A stretch of DNA of 63,682 bases from Gemmatimonadales bacterium (GTDB taxonomy: Bacteria > Gemmatimonadota > Gemmatimonadetes > Gemmatimonadales > JACORV01): NCBI GenBank assembly GCA_035502185.1, contig DATJUT010000095.1, positions 1 through 63,682 of the forward strand. The letters are read 5' to 3'. This document shows positions 1 through 10,096 of this stretch, in pieces. Position numbers and translations under genes: made by a program. The notes below the pieces were generated by a model. It was given only the letters and a program-made list of their open reading frames with translations. It was not told the DNA's origin and did not search any database. Numbering within the stretch: the first letter of the stretch is position 1; each line of letters opens with the position of its first letter.

Positions 1-3000
1 CGTCGCACCGGCCACCACGGCGCTCGGCTGCTGCGTCCACACCAGCTGCGTCGCCGCCCCGGCGCTCACCGTGAAGCTGCTGGACACCGGCAGGGTCGTC
101 ACGCCGCTCACGGTCGTCGTCGGCGTGAAGGTGTACGTCCCTACCTTGTCGACGCTGAGCCCGGCGAACGTCGCCACCCCGCTCGTCACCGTCGCCGCCC
201 CGCCGCCCGTCAGCGTCGCCCCACCGGGCACCGTGAGCGCCAACGTCACCGTCCCGCTGGCCGTCGTGACCACGTTGCCGCTCGCGTCCTCGACGGTCAC
301 CGTGACCGCCGGGCTCATCGTCGCGCCGGCCACCACCGTGCTGGGCGGCTGCTGCGTCCAGACCAGCTGGCTCGCCGCTCCGGCGCTCACCGCGAAACTG
401 CCGGACGCCGGCAGCGTGGTCACGCCGCTCACCGTGGTGGTCGGCGTGAACGTGTAGGTGCCGACCTTGTTCACGCTCAGCCCGCTGAACGTCGCCACCC
501 CGCTCGTCACCGTCGCCGCCCCGCCGCCCGTCAGCGTCGCGCCGCCCGGCACCGTCAGCGCCAGCGTGACCGTCCCGCTCGCGGTCGTCACGGCGTTGCC
601 CTGCGCATCCTCCACCGTCACGGTCACCGCCGGGCTCATCGTCGCCCCCGCGGCCACGGCAGTGGGCTGCTGGGTCCACGCCAGCTGGGTCGCCGTCCCG
701 GCCGTGACGTTGAACGTGCTGCTCGTGCCGGACGTGAGGCCCGTCGACGATGCCGCCAGCGTGTAGCCCGTCCCCGACTTGTTGATGCTCAGGTTCGAGA
801 ACGTCGCCACGCCGGCCACCGCGGCCACCGGCGTCGTCCCGCTCAGCGTCCCGCCGCCCGGATTCGTCCCGATCGCCATCGCGATGCTGTTGGTCGCGTT
901 CGTGACGGTGTTGCCCTGCGCGTCCTGCACCGTGACCTGGACGGCCGGGGTGATCGACGCCGCCGCCGTCACGTTCGAGGGCTGCACGCTGAACGCCAGC
1001 TTCGCCGCCGCCGCGAAGCTGATGTTGAAGCTGGCGCTGGCCGCCCCCGTCAGGCCGGACGTGCTGGCGAACAGCGCGTAGCCCGTGCCCACCTTGTCGA
1101 TGCTCAGGTTCGAGAAGGTCGCGACGCCGCTCGCCGCCGAGACCGTCGTGGTGCCGGACAGCACTCCGTTGCCCGGGGGATTGACCAGGAGCTGGATGAA
1201 GATGCTGTTGGTCGCCGTGGTCACCAGGTTGTTGAACGTGTCGCGCACCGCGACCTGAATCGCGGGCGCGATCGCGGCCGCGGAGACCGCGTTCGACGGC
1301 TGGACGCTGAAGGCCAGCGCGGCGGCCGCCGTCGGATTCACGGTCACGACCGGCTGCTGCGCGATCGTCACTCCGCCGGCGGTGGCGGTGATGGTATGGG
1401 TCCCGGCCGCGGTGCTGCTGAACCGGCCGGTGGCCACGCCGTTGACGTCCGTCGGGCTGGACGGCTGCACCAGGTTCGCGGTTCCGGTCGCCGAGAGCAC
1501 CACCGTCACGTTCGGGATCGGATTGCCCAGCGCGTCCTTGACGGTCACCGTCACCGTGTCGGTGACGTTGCCGCCGGACGCCGTCACGGTGGCGGCCGAC
1601 AGCGCCACCGTGCTCTGCGACGCGCTGACCACGCCGCCGGTGCTGATCGTGAACGCGCCGCTGGTCGCGAGCGTCAGCGTCCCGCTCTTCGCGGTCAGGG
1701 TGTAGCCCGCTCCCGCCTTGTCGATGCTCAGGTTCGAGTACGTCGCCACGCCGCTCACCGCCGCCACGGCGAGCGTGCCCGACAGGGTCCCGCCGCCCGG
1801 GTTGGTGCCGATCGCCAGCGTGTCGGTCCCCGTGAAGCTCGTCGCCGTGTTCCCCAGCGCGTCCTGCGCCGTCACCACCACGCCGAAGGCCGTGCCCGCC
1901 GTGGTGCTCGGCGGCTGGGTCGTGAACGCCAGCTTGGTCGCCGTCCCCGGCGTCACGTTGAACGCGCTGCTCGTCGCCCCGGTCAGCCCGGTCGCCGCAG
2001 CCGTCAGCGTGTAGCCCGTGCCTGTCTTGTTGATGTTCAGGGTCGAGAACGAGGCCACCCCGGCCACCGCCGCCACGGTCACGGTGCCCGACAGCGTGCC
2101 GCCGCCCGGATTCGTCCCGATCGCCACCGTGATGCTGTTGGTCGCGCCGGTGACCGTGTTGCCGGACGCGTCCTGCACGGTCACGACCACCGCCGGCGCG
2201 ATCGCCGCACCCGCGACGACGTTCGACGGCTGGGTGGTGAACGCCAACTTGGTCGCCCCGCCCACGGTGACGTTGAACGCGGCGCTGGTCGCCCCGGTGA
2301 GGCCCGTCGCCGCCGCGGTCAGGGTGTAGCCCGTCCCCACCCGGTCGATGCTCAGGTTCGAGAAGGTCGCGACGCCCGCCACGGCCGCCACCGTCGCCGT
2401 ACCCGACAGCGTGCCCCCGCCCGGGTTCGTGCCGATCGCCACGGTGATGCTGTTGGTGGCCGTCGGCACCGTGTTCCCCTGTGCATCCTCGACCGCCACC
2501 ACGACGGCAGGCGTGATCACCCCGCCCGCCCCGAGGTTCGACGGCTGCGTGGTGAACGCGAGCTGGGTCGCGGTGCCCGCGCTCACCGTGAAGCTCCCCG
2601 AGACCGGCAGCGTGGTGACGCCGCCCACGGTCGTGGTCGGCGTGAACGTGTAGGTGCCGACCTTGTTGACGCTCAGCCCGGCGAAGGTCGCCACGCCGCT
2701 CGTCACCGCCGTGGCGCCGCCGCCCGTCAGGGTCGCGCCGGCCGGCGAGCCCGTGAGACCCAGCGTGACGGTCCCGCTGGCCTGGGTCGCCACGTTGCCC
2801 TGGCCGTCCTCGACCGTCACGGTCACCGCCGGGCTCATCGTCGCCGCCGCCACCACGTTGCTCGGCTGCTGCGACCACACCAGCTGGGTCGGAGCGCCCG
2901 GCGTCACGTTGAATGCCGCGCTCGTCCCGCTGGCCGGGCCGGTCGCCGTCGCGACCAGCGTGTAGCCCGTCCCCACCTTGTTGATGGTGAGGCCGCTGTA

Positions 3001-6000
3001 CGTGGCCACCCCGGCCACCGCCGCCACGCTGGTCGTCCCGCTCAGCGTCCCGCCGCCCGGGTTGGTCCCGATCGCGAGGCTCACGTTGCCGGAGAAGCCG
3101 GTCGCGGTGTTGCCCGACGAGTCCCGGACCGTCACGACCGCCCCGAAGCTCGCGGCCGCCGTCATCGTGGCGGGCGGCTGGGTGGTGAAGGCGAGCAGCA
3201 GCCCGGTGCCGAGCGCGACGGAGAAGCTCCCGGAGGCCGGGAAGGTCGTCACGCCGCTCACCGTCGTGGACGGCGTCAGGGTGTAGGTGCCGACCTTGTC
3301 CACCTTGAGGCCGCTGAAGGTCGCCACGCCGTTCGTGACCGTCGCCGCCCCGCCCCCCGTCAGCGTTGCGCCGTTCGGCACCGTCAGGGCGAGACTCACC
3401 GTCCCGGACGCCGTGGTCACGAGGTTGCTGAACGCGTCGAGCACCTCGACCTGCACCGCCGGCGCCATGACCGCGCCGGCCGACACGTTGCTCGGCTGCA
3501 CGAGGAACGCGAGCGACGCCGGAGCCGCCGGGGTCACCGTCACCGTCGGCTGCTGCGTCGCGAGCACGCCGCCGGCGTTGGCCGACACGGTGTGGGACCC
3601 GACCGCCGTGCTGCTGAACGAGCCGGTGGCCACCCCGCTGGCGTTGGTGTTGCCGACCGGCTGCACGATGTTGTTGCCGTTCCCGGTCGCGGCCAGCGTG
3701 ACCATCACGCCGGCGACCGGGTTCCCCGCGGCGTCCTTCGCCGTCACCGTGATCGTGGACGTGACGCTCCCCGAGGACGCCGCGATGGAGGCCGGCGCCG
3801 CGACCACCGTGGTCTGGCTCGCGCTGACCGTGGTGCCCGGCGTCACCTGGATCGTCGGCAGCGTGCTGGTGACGGCCACGCCGCCGATGGTCGCGTGGAT
3901 CGTGTCCGCCGTGCCGGCCGCCACGCCGGTGAAGGTCGCCGTGTAGGTGCCGTTCGCGTGGTCCGTCGTGGCGGAGATGGTCCCGGTGCTGGTGCCCCCG
4001 CTGGCCGTGAACGCGACCGTCAGGCCGCCGGCGGTGAGGTTGTTCCCCGCCGCGTCCTTCGCCTGCAGCGTCAGGGTGGCCGCGACGCCCGACGCCACGA
4101 TCCCGCTGGAGGTCGTCACCGCCGACTGGCTGGTCGACACCGGCCCCGGCGTCACCGTCACCGTCGCCGTCGAGGCGACCGCGACCCCGCCGATGGTCGC
4201 GTGAATCGTCGTCGCCGTCCCCGACGCCACGCCCGTGAACGTCGCGGTGTAGGTGCCGTTGCCGACGTCCGTCGTCGCGCCGACGACGCCGGTGCTGGTG
4301 CCGCCCGAAGCGGTGAACGCCACCGTCGAGCCGCCCGCGGTCAGGTTGTTGCCCGCCGCGTCCTTGGCCTGGAGCGTCAGCGTCACCGCCGCGCCCGAGG
4401 CCACCGTGCCGCTCGACGCCGTCACCACGGAGGTCCCGACGCTCGCCGGGCCGGGCACCGTGGCGAACGGGCTGCTGGTCGTGGTGAGCGCGCCCGCGTT
4501 GAAGCGCAGCGTGTACCCCGTCCCCGCCTTGTCCGTCACCAGATTCGCGAAGGTCGCGACGCCCGCGACCGCCGCGACCGAGGTCGTGCCGGAGAGCGTT
4601 CCGCCCAGCGGGCCCGAGGCGAGGGCGGCCGAGATCGTGCCGGTGTAGCTCGCCAGCAGGTTGCCGAGCGCGTCCTGCGCGGCCACGCGCACGGCCGGGG
4701 CGACCGGGCTGCCCGAGGTGTCCGCGGCGGGCTGGGTCAGGATCGCGAGCTGCGAGGGCGGGATGGCGACCGCGAAGTCGGTTTCCGACTCCGCGTTCCC
4801 GCCGAACGACGCCCACGAGCCGGCGTGGCCTCCCTGGTCCACGGCCCGCGCCTGCCAGTGGTACGCGGTGTTGTCGGAGAGGTTGGCGACCGTCGCCGTC
4901 GCGACCTTCCCGTTGCCGACCGGCGTGCTGGAGCCCGTGGCGACGTTGGTGAACGCCGTGCCGACCGGCTCGACCTCCACGTCCAGCCGCAGCTGCGAGG
5001 TGGTGTCCGGATCGGTGAGCAGCCCCTGGAACTTCACCGTGGACTCGTTGGTCGTGCCGCCGACGGCGATGGCCGTCGTGCCGTTGCTCTTGAACTGCCC
5101 GAGGCTGGCCGGCGCGTGCGGCGGCTGGGGCACGACGATCTGGAATCCGCTGGTGCCGCCGGCGAAGGCCACCCAGGCGCTCGTCCGGCCCGTGGCGTCG
5201 ACCGCGCGCGCCTGCCAGTGGTAGGTCGCGAAGTTCGCGAGACCGGTGACGGTCGCCAGCGCCCGGCTGCCCGACGCGACCCAGCCGCTGGTGTCGGTGG
5301 CGGCGCCGGTGAACGCCGTGCCGAGCGGCCGCACCTCGATCTGCACCCGCACGGAATCGCTGTCCGGATCCGCGACGCGGGCCCCGAGGCCGATCGTGTC
5401 CTGGGTGACCGTGCCGCCCGCGGGCACGATCGTCAGCCCGTCGCTCGAGATCTGGGTGAGGGTGTCGGGCGCCACCGGCGGCCGCGGTGCCGTCAGGCTC
5501 AACGTGAACGGCCCCGTCGTGACCACGCCCGAAGCGCTGGTCGCCTCCACCTCGTACGTGCCGGCGTGCGGGAGCCGCACGTAGGTCAGGCACGCGCCGC
5601 TCTGTCCGGCGCGACAGCTGGCGCCCTCGGCGAGCGACGGCACGCCGGCCAGGGCCGCGGCGCTGTCCAGCACCAGGTAGCTGGCGAACGCCGGGGACAT
5701 GAGCCGCAGCGAGACGGTGTCGTTGGCGTTGCCGGTGAGGCTGTACAGCTTGGCGAGCCGCCCCGCGCGGTGCGGCGCGGCGCAATCGCCCGCGATCAGG
5801 GAGTCGCTGATCGTCGTCCCCGTGACGAGGCTCGTGACCACGCACCCCATCACGCGGAACTCGACCGGCACCGACACGGGCGAAACCGCGAGGCTCGCCA
5901 CCGAGAACACCAGCGTGTCGCGGTAGACGCCGCCGCCCAGCGCCGAGGGGTCCAGCGCGACCGAGACCGTGTCCGGCGTGGTCCCGGTCGTGGTCGCCGG

Positions 6001-6285
6001 CCGCAGCCACGCGCTGCCCAGCACCGATTTCACCGACCAGGTGACGCCGTCGGTGCCGACCTGGAGCGCGAGCTTCGTGACCCGGGGCGAGAGGCTGCCG
6101 GCCCGCGCCGAGTCCAGCAGGGTGGCCGGGGCCAGCTGCAGCGTGTGGATCCGGCCCGGGTTGACGAGGTCCTGCAGCCGGCACGTCGCCACGAGGCTCG
6201 TGCCGGCGATGGACAGCACCGAGGCCGCCAACCGTATGGAACCGGGCAGCTTAGACAGCGGGGCGACGGGCAGAAGTCGGCGCAC
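1..6285 (-). CDS. Giant Ig-like repeat surface lipoprotein (3' end cut off by window edge)
   Basis: The minus strand is open from GTG at 6285 to base 1 (2095 codons, no stop), so the C-terminus lies outside the window. An in-frame TAA lies four codons upstream of this GTG, and no other start lies between. The N-terminus has a hydrophobic stretch ending in LVATC, an imperfect lipobox with Thr at -1, followed by RLQDLVNPG; export as a lipoprotein is inferred. Order: a BACON-like region (W..KSVLGSAWLRP, ..GGGVYRDTLVF), a PPC-like region, two fibronectin-III-like modules (YHWQARAVD in each), then at least 13 Ig-like units of about 100 residues. The units fall into classes: TQPSN...NPGGGTLSGT, Big_1-like (TVTAKDAAGNPV) and invasin/filamin-like (ASGGTSTG). 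Adhesion or a surface scaffold is the usual role of such proteins; no enzyme domain is visible. The repeats are near-identical at DNA level, so unit number may be assembly-sensitive. Confidence 0.85.
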   Translation of the reverse strand, partial: MRRLLPVAPLSKLPGSIRLAASVLSIAGTSLVATCRLQDLVNPGRIHTLQLAPATLLDSARAGSLSPRVTKLALQVGTDGVTWSVKSVLGSAWLRPATTTGTTPDTVSVALDPSALGGGVYRDTLVFSVASLAVSPVSVPVEFRVMGCVVTSLVTGTTISDSLIAGDCAAPHRAGRLAKLYSLTGNANDTVSLRLMSPAFASYLVLDSAAALAGVPSLAEGASCRAGQSGACLTYVRLPHAGTYEVEATSASGVVTTGPFTLSLTAPRPPVAPDTLTQISSDGLTIVPAGGTVTQDTIGLGARVADPDSDSVRVQIEVRPLGTAFTGAATDTSGWVASGSRALATVTGLANFATYHWQARAVDATGRTSAWVAFAGGTSGFQIVVPQPPHAPASLGQFKSNGTTAIAVGGTTNESTVKFQGLLTDPDTTSQLRLDVEVEPVGTAFTNVATGSSTPVGNGKVATATVANLSDNTAYHWQARAVDQGGHAGSWASFGGNAESETDFAVAIPPSQLAILTQPAADTSGSPVAPAVRVAAQDALGNLLASYTGTISAALASGPLGGTLSGTTSVAAVAGVATFANLVTDKAGTGYTLRFNAGALTTTSSPFATVPGPASVGTSVVTASSGTVASGAAVTLTLQAKDAAGNNLTAGGSTVAFTASGGTSTGVVGATTDVGNGTYTATFTGVASGTATTIHATIGGVAVASTATVTVTPGPVSTSQSAVTTSSGIVASGVAATLTLQAKDAAGNNLTAGGLTVAFTASGGTSTGTISATTDHANGTYTATFTGVAAGTADTIHATIGGVAVTSTLPTIQVTPGTTVSASQTTVVAAPASIAASSGSVTSTITVTAKDAAGNPVAGVMVTLAATGNGNNIVQPVGNTNASGVATGSFSSTAVGSHTVSANAGGVLATQQPTVTVTPAAPASLAFLVQPSNVSAGAVMAPAVQVEVLDAFSNLVTTASGTVSLALTVPNGATLTGGGAATVTNGVATFSGLKVDKVGTYTLTPSTTVSGVTTFPASGSFSVALGTGLLLAFTTQPPATMTAAASFGAVVTVRDSSGNTATGFSGNVSLAIGTNPGGGTLSGTTSVAAVAGVATYSGLTINKVGTGYTLVATATGPASGTSAAFNVTPGAPTQLVWSQQPSNVVAAATMSPAVTVTVEDGQGNVATQASGTVTLGLTGSPAGATLTGGGATAVTSGVATFAGLSVNKVGTYTFTPTTTVGGVTTLPVSGSFTVSAGTATQLAFTTQPSNLGAGGVITPAVVVAVEDAQGNTVPTATNSITVAIGTNPGGGTLSGTATVAAVAGVATFSNLSIDRVGTGYTLTAAATGLTGATSAAFNVTVGGATKLAFTTQPSNVVAGAAIAPAVVVTVQDASGNTVTGATNSITVAIGTNPGGGTLSGTVTVAAVAGVASFSTLNINKTGTGYTLTAAATGLTGATSSAFNVTPGTATKLAFTTQPPSTTAGTAFGVVVTAQDALGNTATSFTGTDTLAIGTNPGGGTLSGTLAVAAVSGVATYSNLSIDKAGAGYTLTAKSGTLTLATSGAFTISTGGVVSASQSTVALSAATVTASGGNVTDTVTVTVKDALGNPIPNVTVVLSATGTANLVQPSSPTDVNGVATGRFSSTAAGTHTITATAGGVTIAQQPVVTVNPTAAAALAFSVQPSNAVSAAAIAPAIQVAVRDTFNNLVTTATNSIFIQLLVNPPGNGVLSGTTTVSAASGVATFSNLSIDKVGTGYALFASTSGLTGAASASFNISFAAAAKLAFSVQPSNVTAAASITPAVQVTVQDAQGNTVTNATNSIAMAIGTNPGGGTLSGTTPVAAVAGVATFSNLSINKSGTGYTLAASSTGLTSGTSSTFNVTAGTATQLAWTQQPTAVAAGATMSPAVTVTVEDAQGNAVTTASGTVTLALTVPGGATLTGGGAATVTSGVATFSGLSVNKVGTYTFTPTTTVSGVTTLPASGSFAVSAGAASQLVWTQQPPSTVVAGATMSPAVTVTVEDASGNVVTTASGTVTLALTVPGGATLTGGGAATVTSGVATFAGLSVDKVGTYTFTPTTTVSGVTTLPVSSSFTVSAGAATQLVWTQQPSAVVAGAT

Positions 6286-6447
6286 GGGACACCAAGCTTA
6301 ACTATGGTAACGACCCCGGCGCTACGCGCGGTGACGGGCGTCGCAAAGCGCCGGGCGGCGCGCCGGCCGGAGGCACCACCGGCTCACGCCCCGATCCCCC
6401 GGTTCCGGGCGACCCGCGACGGGCCGCCCGGCCCCCCTTCCCTCCGC

Positions 6448-8682
6448 TCAGCGGCCGCCGGCGGGCAGGTGCGCCAGCAGGTACCGGGTGAGAAGCTGGT
6501 AGACGTGCTCGGTCGTGCCCGCGCCCTCGCAGATGCAGTGCGAGCGATTCGGATAGACCATGAAGTCGAACGACTTGCCGAGCGCGACCAGGCGGTTCAC
6601 CAGGCGCTCGTCGCCCTGGTAGTGCACGTTGTCGTCGCCGGAGCCGTGGACGATGAGCAGGCTCCCCCTCAGGCCATCCGCGTAGTGGATGGCGGAGGCG
6701 CGGTCGTAGGCGGCCGAGTCGTCGGGCAGGAGCCCCATGTACCGCTCCTGGTAGATGGTGTCGTACAGCCGCTCGTCCGCGACCGACGCCACGGCCATCC
6801 CGACCTGGTACACGTCGGGGTAGCGGAACATGGCCTGCAGCGTGCTCGACCCGCCGCCGCTCCAGCCCCAGATCGCGACGCGGGTGGAGTCCACGTAGTG
6901 GCGCGAGCGGGCGAGCGCGCGGACGGCGTGCGCCTGCTGCCGGCTCGACCGCGACCCGATCTCACCGAAGACCACCTTGCGCCAGGCGCGGCCCTTGGGG
7001 GCCGGCGTGCCCTGGTTGTCGAAGCTCACCACCAGGTAGCCGAGGTCGGCCAGCGCGTGGTACCACAGCGAGCCCGACCCGCCCCACGCGTCGCGCACCG
7101 TCTGCCCCGCCGGCTCGCCGTAGACGTACACGAGCACCGGGTAGGTCCGGGTCGAGTCGAAGTCCCGTGGCCGAACGAGGTACCCGTCCACCGTGACTCC
7201 GCTGTCGGCCGTCACCGTGAAGAACTCGGTGGGCCGGGCGAGGAACGGCTGCGCGGCCGCCCGCAGGGCGTGGTTGTCCACCAGGGTCCGCACGCTCTGG
7301 TGGGCCGGCAGGCGCACCAGGTCCAGCGTCGGCGGCGCGTCCGCGCTCGAGGCCGTGTGCATCGCCCACCGGGCGTCCGGCGAGATGTCGTAACCGTGCG
7401 TGCCCGCCAGCCCCGCCGGCGTGATCCGGGTGGCGGTGCCGCGACCGTCGAGCCGCGAGCGGTACAGGTAGCGCTGGGTGGCGTTGGTCGGCGACGCGAT
7501 GAAGTAGAGGGAGCCGCCCGCCGAGTCCACGGCCACCAGCTGCACGGCGTCGAACGCGCCCGGGGTCACCAGCTGCACGTCGCGTCCGTCGCGCGACACC
7601 GAGTAGACGTGGCGCCAGCCGTCGCGCTCGCTGGTCCACAGGAAGCGGCGCCCGCCGTCCACCCACGGCACGCCGGTCTCGAGGTCCACCCACGCGCTGT
7701 CCCGCTCCGAGAGCACCGTGCGCACGGCGCCGCTCGCCGCGTCGGCCATCAGCACTTCGTCCACGTTCTGGCGGCGGTTCATGTGCTGGAGCAGCAGCTC
7801 GCCCGGCCCGGCCCATTCCATCCACGGCAGGTAGGTGTTGCGCGAGTCGCCGGGCACCCGGATCCAGGTCGTGGGCCCGCCGGCGGCCGCCACGACGCCC
7901 ACGCGCACCGCCGAGTTCGGCGTGCCCACCTTCGGATACTGGACCGGGATGGTGAACGGGTACAGCGAGTCGGTGTCGTTGATCAGCAGGAAGGTCCCGA
8001 CGCCGGACATGTCGAACTGCCAGTAAGCGATCCTGGTCCCGTCGGGCGACCAGCGGAACCCGTCGCGCAGCCCGAATTCCTCCTCGTACACCCAGTCGGT
8101 CATGCCGTTGACGAGCGTCGCGGTGGCGCCGCTGGTCAGCCTGGTGACCGCGCCGTCGGCCAGCCGCTCGACGTAGAGGTCGCCCTGGCGCACGTACGCC
8201 ACCCGGTCCCCCGAGGGGGAGAACTTGGCGTACATCATCGTCGAGGGTGGCCCGTCGCCGCCGAGCTTGCGCAGCGCGCCGGTCTTGAGGTCCAGGACCC
8301 AGTAGTCGCCCCGCGTGTTCTCCCGCCACACGCGGCGCGTGTTGGTGAACAGCAGCAGCAGGCGGCGGTCCGCCGACCAGCCGTAGTCGTCGAAGTCGAG
8401 CGGGACGGTGTCGCCGGCGGGCACGAGCCGCTGCGCCGCCACCAGCACGCTGCGCGCGCCGGTCGCCGTGGCATAGCGGACGATGTCCCGGCCCTTGCCC
8501 TGCGCGGCGCGCTCCACGGTCGTGTACGCCGCACCGTCCTCGATCCACCGGGCGGGGCCGAAGCGCTCCGGGGCGAAGTCGCGCGTGCCGAAGATGCGGT
8601 GCACGGTGGCGTGCACGGTGTCGGGGACCTGACCGGGAAGCTGCTGGGCGCCGGCGAGCAGCAGGGCGAACACGAGCGACAC
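6448..8682 (-). CDS. Secreted dipeptidyl peptidase IV-type serine peptidase (S9B)
   Basis: 744 aa. A GTG start at 8682 is chosen because GGAG lies 6 nt upstream and a signal peptide begins there (VSLVFALLLAGAQQLPGQ); a longer frame upstream is charged and lacks this. The N-terminal part is an eight-bladed-propeller DPP-IV domain and contains DWVYEEEFG at about residue 200, matching the double-Glu motif that binds the free N-terminus of substrates in DPP-IV. The C-terminal alpha/beta hydrolase has WGWSGGGSS (Ser608), HGSGDDNVH (Asp683) and YPNRSHC (His715), giving a complete triad with family-like spacing. Predicted to release N-terminal dipeptides from oligopeptides in the periplasm or outside the cell. 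The gene is solitary on the minus strand, 162 bp from the Ig protein. Confidence 0.93.
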   Translation of the reverse strand: MSLVFALLLAGAQQLPGQVPDTVHATVHRIFGTRDFAPERFGPARWIEDGAAYTTVERAAQGKGRDIVRYATATGARSVLVAAQRLVPAGDTVPLDFDDYGWSADRRLLLLFTNTRRVWRENTRGDYWVLDLKTGALRKLGGDGPPSTMMYAKFSPSGDRVAYVRQGDLYVERLADGAVTRLTSGATATLVNGMTDWVYEEEFGLRDGFRWSPDGTRIAYWQFDMSGVGTFLLINDTDSLYPFTIPVQYPKVGTPNSAVRVGVVAAAGGPTTWIRVPGDSRNTYLPWMEWAGPGELLLQHMNRRQNVDEVLMADAASGAVRTVLSERDSAWVDLETGVPWVDGGRRFLWTSERDGWRHVYSVSRDGRDVQLVTPGAFDAVQLVAVDSAGGSLYFIASPTNATQRYLYRSRLDGRGTATRITPAGLAGTHGYDISPDARWAMHTASSADAPPTLDLVRLPAHQSVRTLVDNHALRAAAQPFLARPTEFFTVTADSGVTVDGYLVRPRDFDSTRTYPVLVYVYGEPAGQTVRDAWGGSGSLWYHALADLGYLVVSFDNQGTPAPKGRAWRKVVFGEIGSRSSRQQAHAVRALARSRHYVDSTRVAIWGWSGGGSSTLQAMFRYPDVYQVGMAVASVADERLYDTIYQERYMGLLPDDSAAYDRASAIHYADGLRGSLLIVHGSGDDNVHYQGDERLVNRLVALGKSFDFMVYPNRSHCICEGAGTTEHVYQLLTRYLLAHLPAGGR

Positions 8683-8761
8683 GGGTGGCTCCGGGTGAGT
8701 GGGCGATTCCGGCCGACGATGAACGCGACCTAAGCTGCGGCCGCGGCGGTGCGATGGCAAC

Positions 8762-10096
8762 TCAGCGACGCGGGCTCTGGCCGGCGGCGCTCGAGGCGGC
8801 CGGCGCGGGCCAGGCGGCGCCGTACGGTCGGAAGCCCGAGCGGCGTACCGCGACCCAGCCCATCGCCAGGCCGGCGCAGGCGAGCAGCGCGTTGGTCACG
8901 TCGAAGAAGCGGTCCGCGATCAGGATGTGACCCAGCTCCACGGCGGCCGCGAGCCACAGCGCGGGCCACAGGTGCGCCCAGCGGCCGGTGAGCCGCAGCG
9001 GCCACACGGCCAGCAGCGCGCCGAACGGCAGGTACAGCAGGAACTGCTGGGCGACGTGCAGGGCGCTGAAGGCGTCCTGCTCGCCGGCCAGGGCCTGGAG
9101 CGGCACGAGGTGCTCGGTGGTGAACTGCGCCGCCATCAGGCTCGCGTCCGTCTGCGGCACCAGCGGGCGCCACCCCCACAGCGCGAGCAGCGCGGCGGCC
9201 GCCACGATCGCCGCCCGGGCGCGCGCCGGCCCGCGCAGCCGGCGGCTCAGCGTCCCCAGCCACCGGCCGGCGGCCCACGCGCCCCCGGCCAGGGCCGCGG
9301 CGTGGAGCAACGCCGCACCCCAGCGGATCGGCACGCGGATCGCCCCGTGCCCCAGCTCGGCGGCGACCGCGAGCGCGGCGCCGGCCACGGCGACCGGCAG
9401 CCAGATCCGGCCGGCCTCCTTCCCCCGCTCGGCGAGCGCCATCACGGCGAGGAAGCCCGCGGGCGCGAACAGCAGCACGTCGAACGCCTGCTCGGGGCCC
9501 GGCCAGAAGCTCGACGTGCCGAGCGCGATCCGGAGGGAGCCCAGCGGCCCAGCCTCGATGCCGGCCACCGGCTGCGACTGGAACAGGGGCACCGCGGCCT
9601 CGACGAGCACGGCCAGGCCGTAGCCCGCGGCCACGAGCGACGCCGGCAGGCCGAGGTACGAGCGCGCACCCCGCGAGCGCTGGATCTCGTAGATGAGCAG
9701 CGCGGTGACGGCGGCGCCCGCGAAGGCGCCGAACGTGTTGGTGGCGAGGTCCACGATGCTGGCGATGCGGACCGGCGAGAAGACCTGCAGCCCCTCGACG
9801 GTGGCGCTGAGGGCAAGCCCGATCCAGGTCGCGCGCCGGACCTCCTCGCCCGCGCGGCCGGTGAGCGACGTCACCACCCACACCGCCCCGAGGCCCGCGA
9901 ACAGTGCGACGTTCCGCAGCCCGTCGACGGCGTCGCGCCAGCCCAGGGACGGCGTGAAGGCGCGTGCCAGCCGACCCGCGGCCGCGGCCAGGTCGCCGGA
10001 GAAGTGGAGGTCGGTGAGCGTGGCCAGCAGGATGACCGCCGCGTAGGCGGCGCGGGCGGCGAGGAAGCGGTGGCGGGGGGTTATGCCGACAGCCAA
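8762..10096 (-). CDS. Integral membrane protein with two VanZ-like domains
   Basis: 444 aa, strongly hydrophobic, many transmembrane segments. The N-terminal part (AAYAAVILLATLTDLHF ... NVALFAGLG ... VEGLQVFSPVR..SIVDLATNTFG) carries the VanZ pattern, and a second copy is seen near the C-terminus (QFLLYLPFGALLA ... AAAVELGHILIADRFFDVTNALL). The start is not obvious: TTG at 10096, inside the end of the upstream STAS-like gene, is the only start codon near the predicted first helix, so the two genes overlap by 16 nt and are probably translated together. VanZ itself gives low-level teicoplanin resistance, but most family members have no known function and none should be assumed here. Confidence 0.75.
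   Translation of the reverse strand: MAVGITPRHRFLAARAAYAAVILLATLTDLHFSGDLAAAAGRLARAFTPSLGWRDAVDGLRNVALFAGLGAVWVVTSLTGRAGEEVRRATWIGLALSATVEGLQVFSPVRIASIVDLATNTFGAFAGAAVTALLIYEIQRSRGARSYLGLPASLVAAGYGLAVLVEAAVPLFQSQPVAGIEAGPLGSLRIALGTSSFWPGPEQAFDVLLFAPAGFLAVMALAERGKEAGRIWLPVAVAGAALAVAAELGHGAIRVPIRWGAALLHAAALAGGAWAAGRWLGTLSRRLRGPARARAAIVAAAALLALWGWRPLVPQTDASLMAAQFTTEHLVPLQALAGEQDAFSALHVAQQFLLYLPFGALLAVWPLRLTGRWAHLWPALWLAAAVELGHILIADRFFDVTNALLACAGLAMGWVAVRRSGFRPYGAAWPAPAASSAAGQSPRR

Noticed and set aside
1-4740. CRISPR-like regular repeats in the first 4.7 kb
   Set aside because: The ~310-bp periodicity is in frame and encodes Ig-like domains; there are no short palindromic repeats with unique spacers.
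1396-8733. A 2445-codon plus-strand open frame
   Set aside because: It runs antisense across two convincing minus-strand genes (Ig-repeat protein and DPP-IV), its translation is Arg/Gly/Ala-rich without motifs, and long stop-free antisense frames are expected at this GC content.
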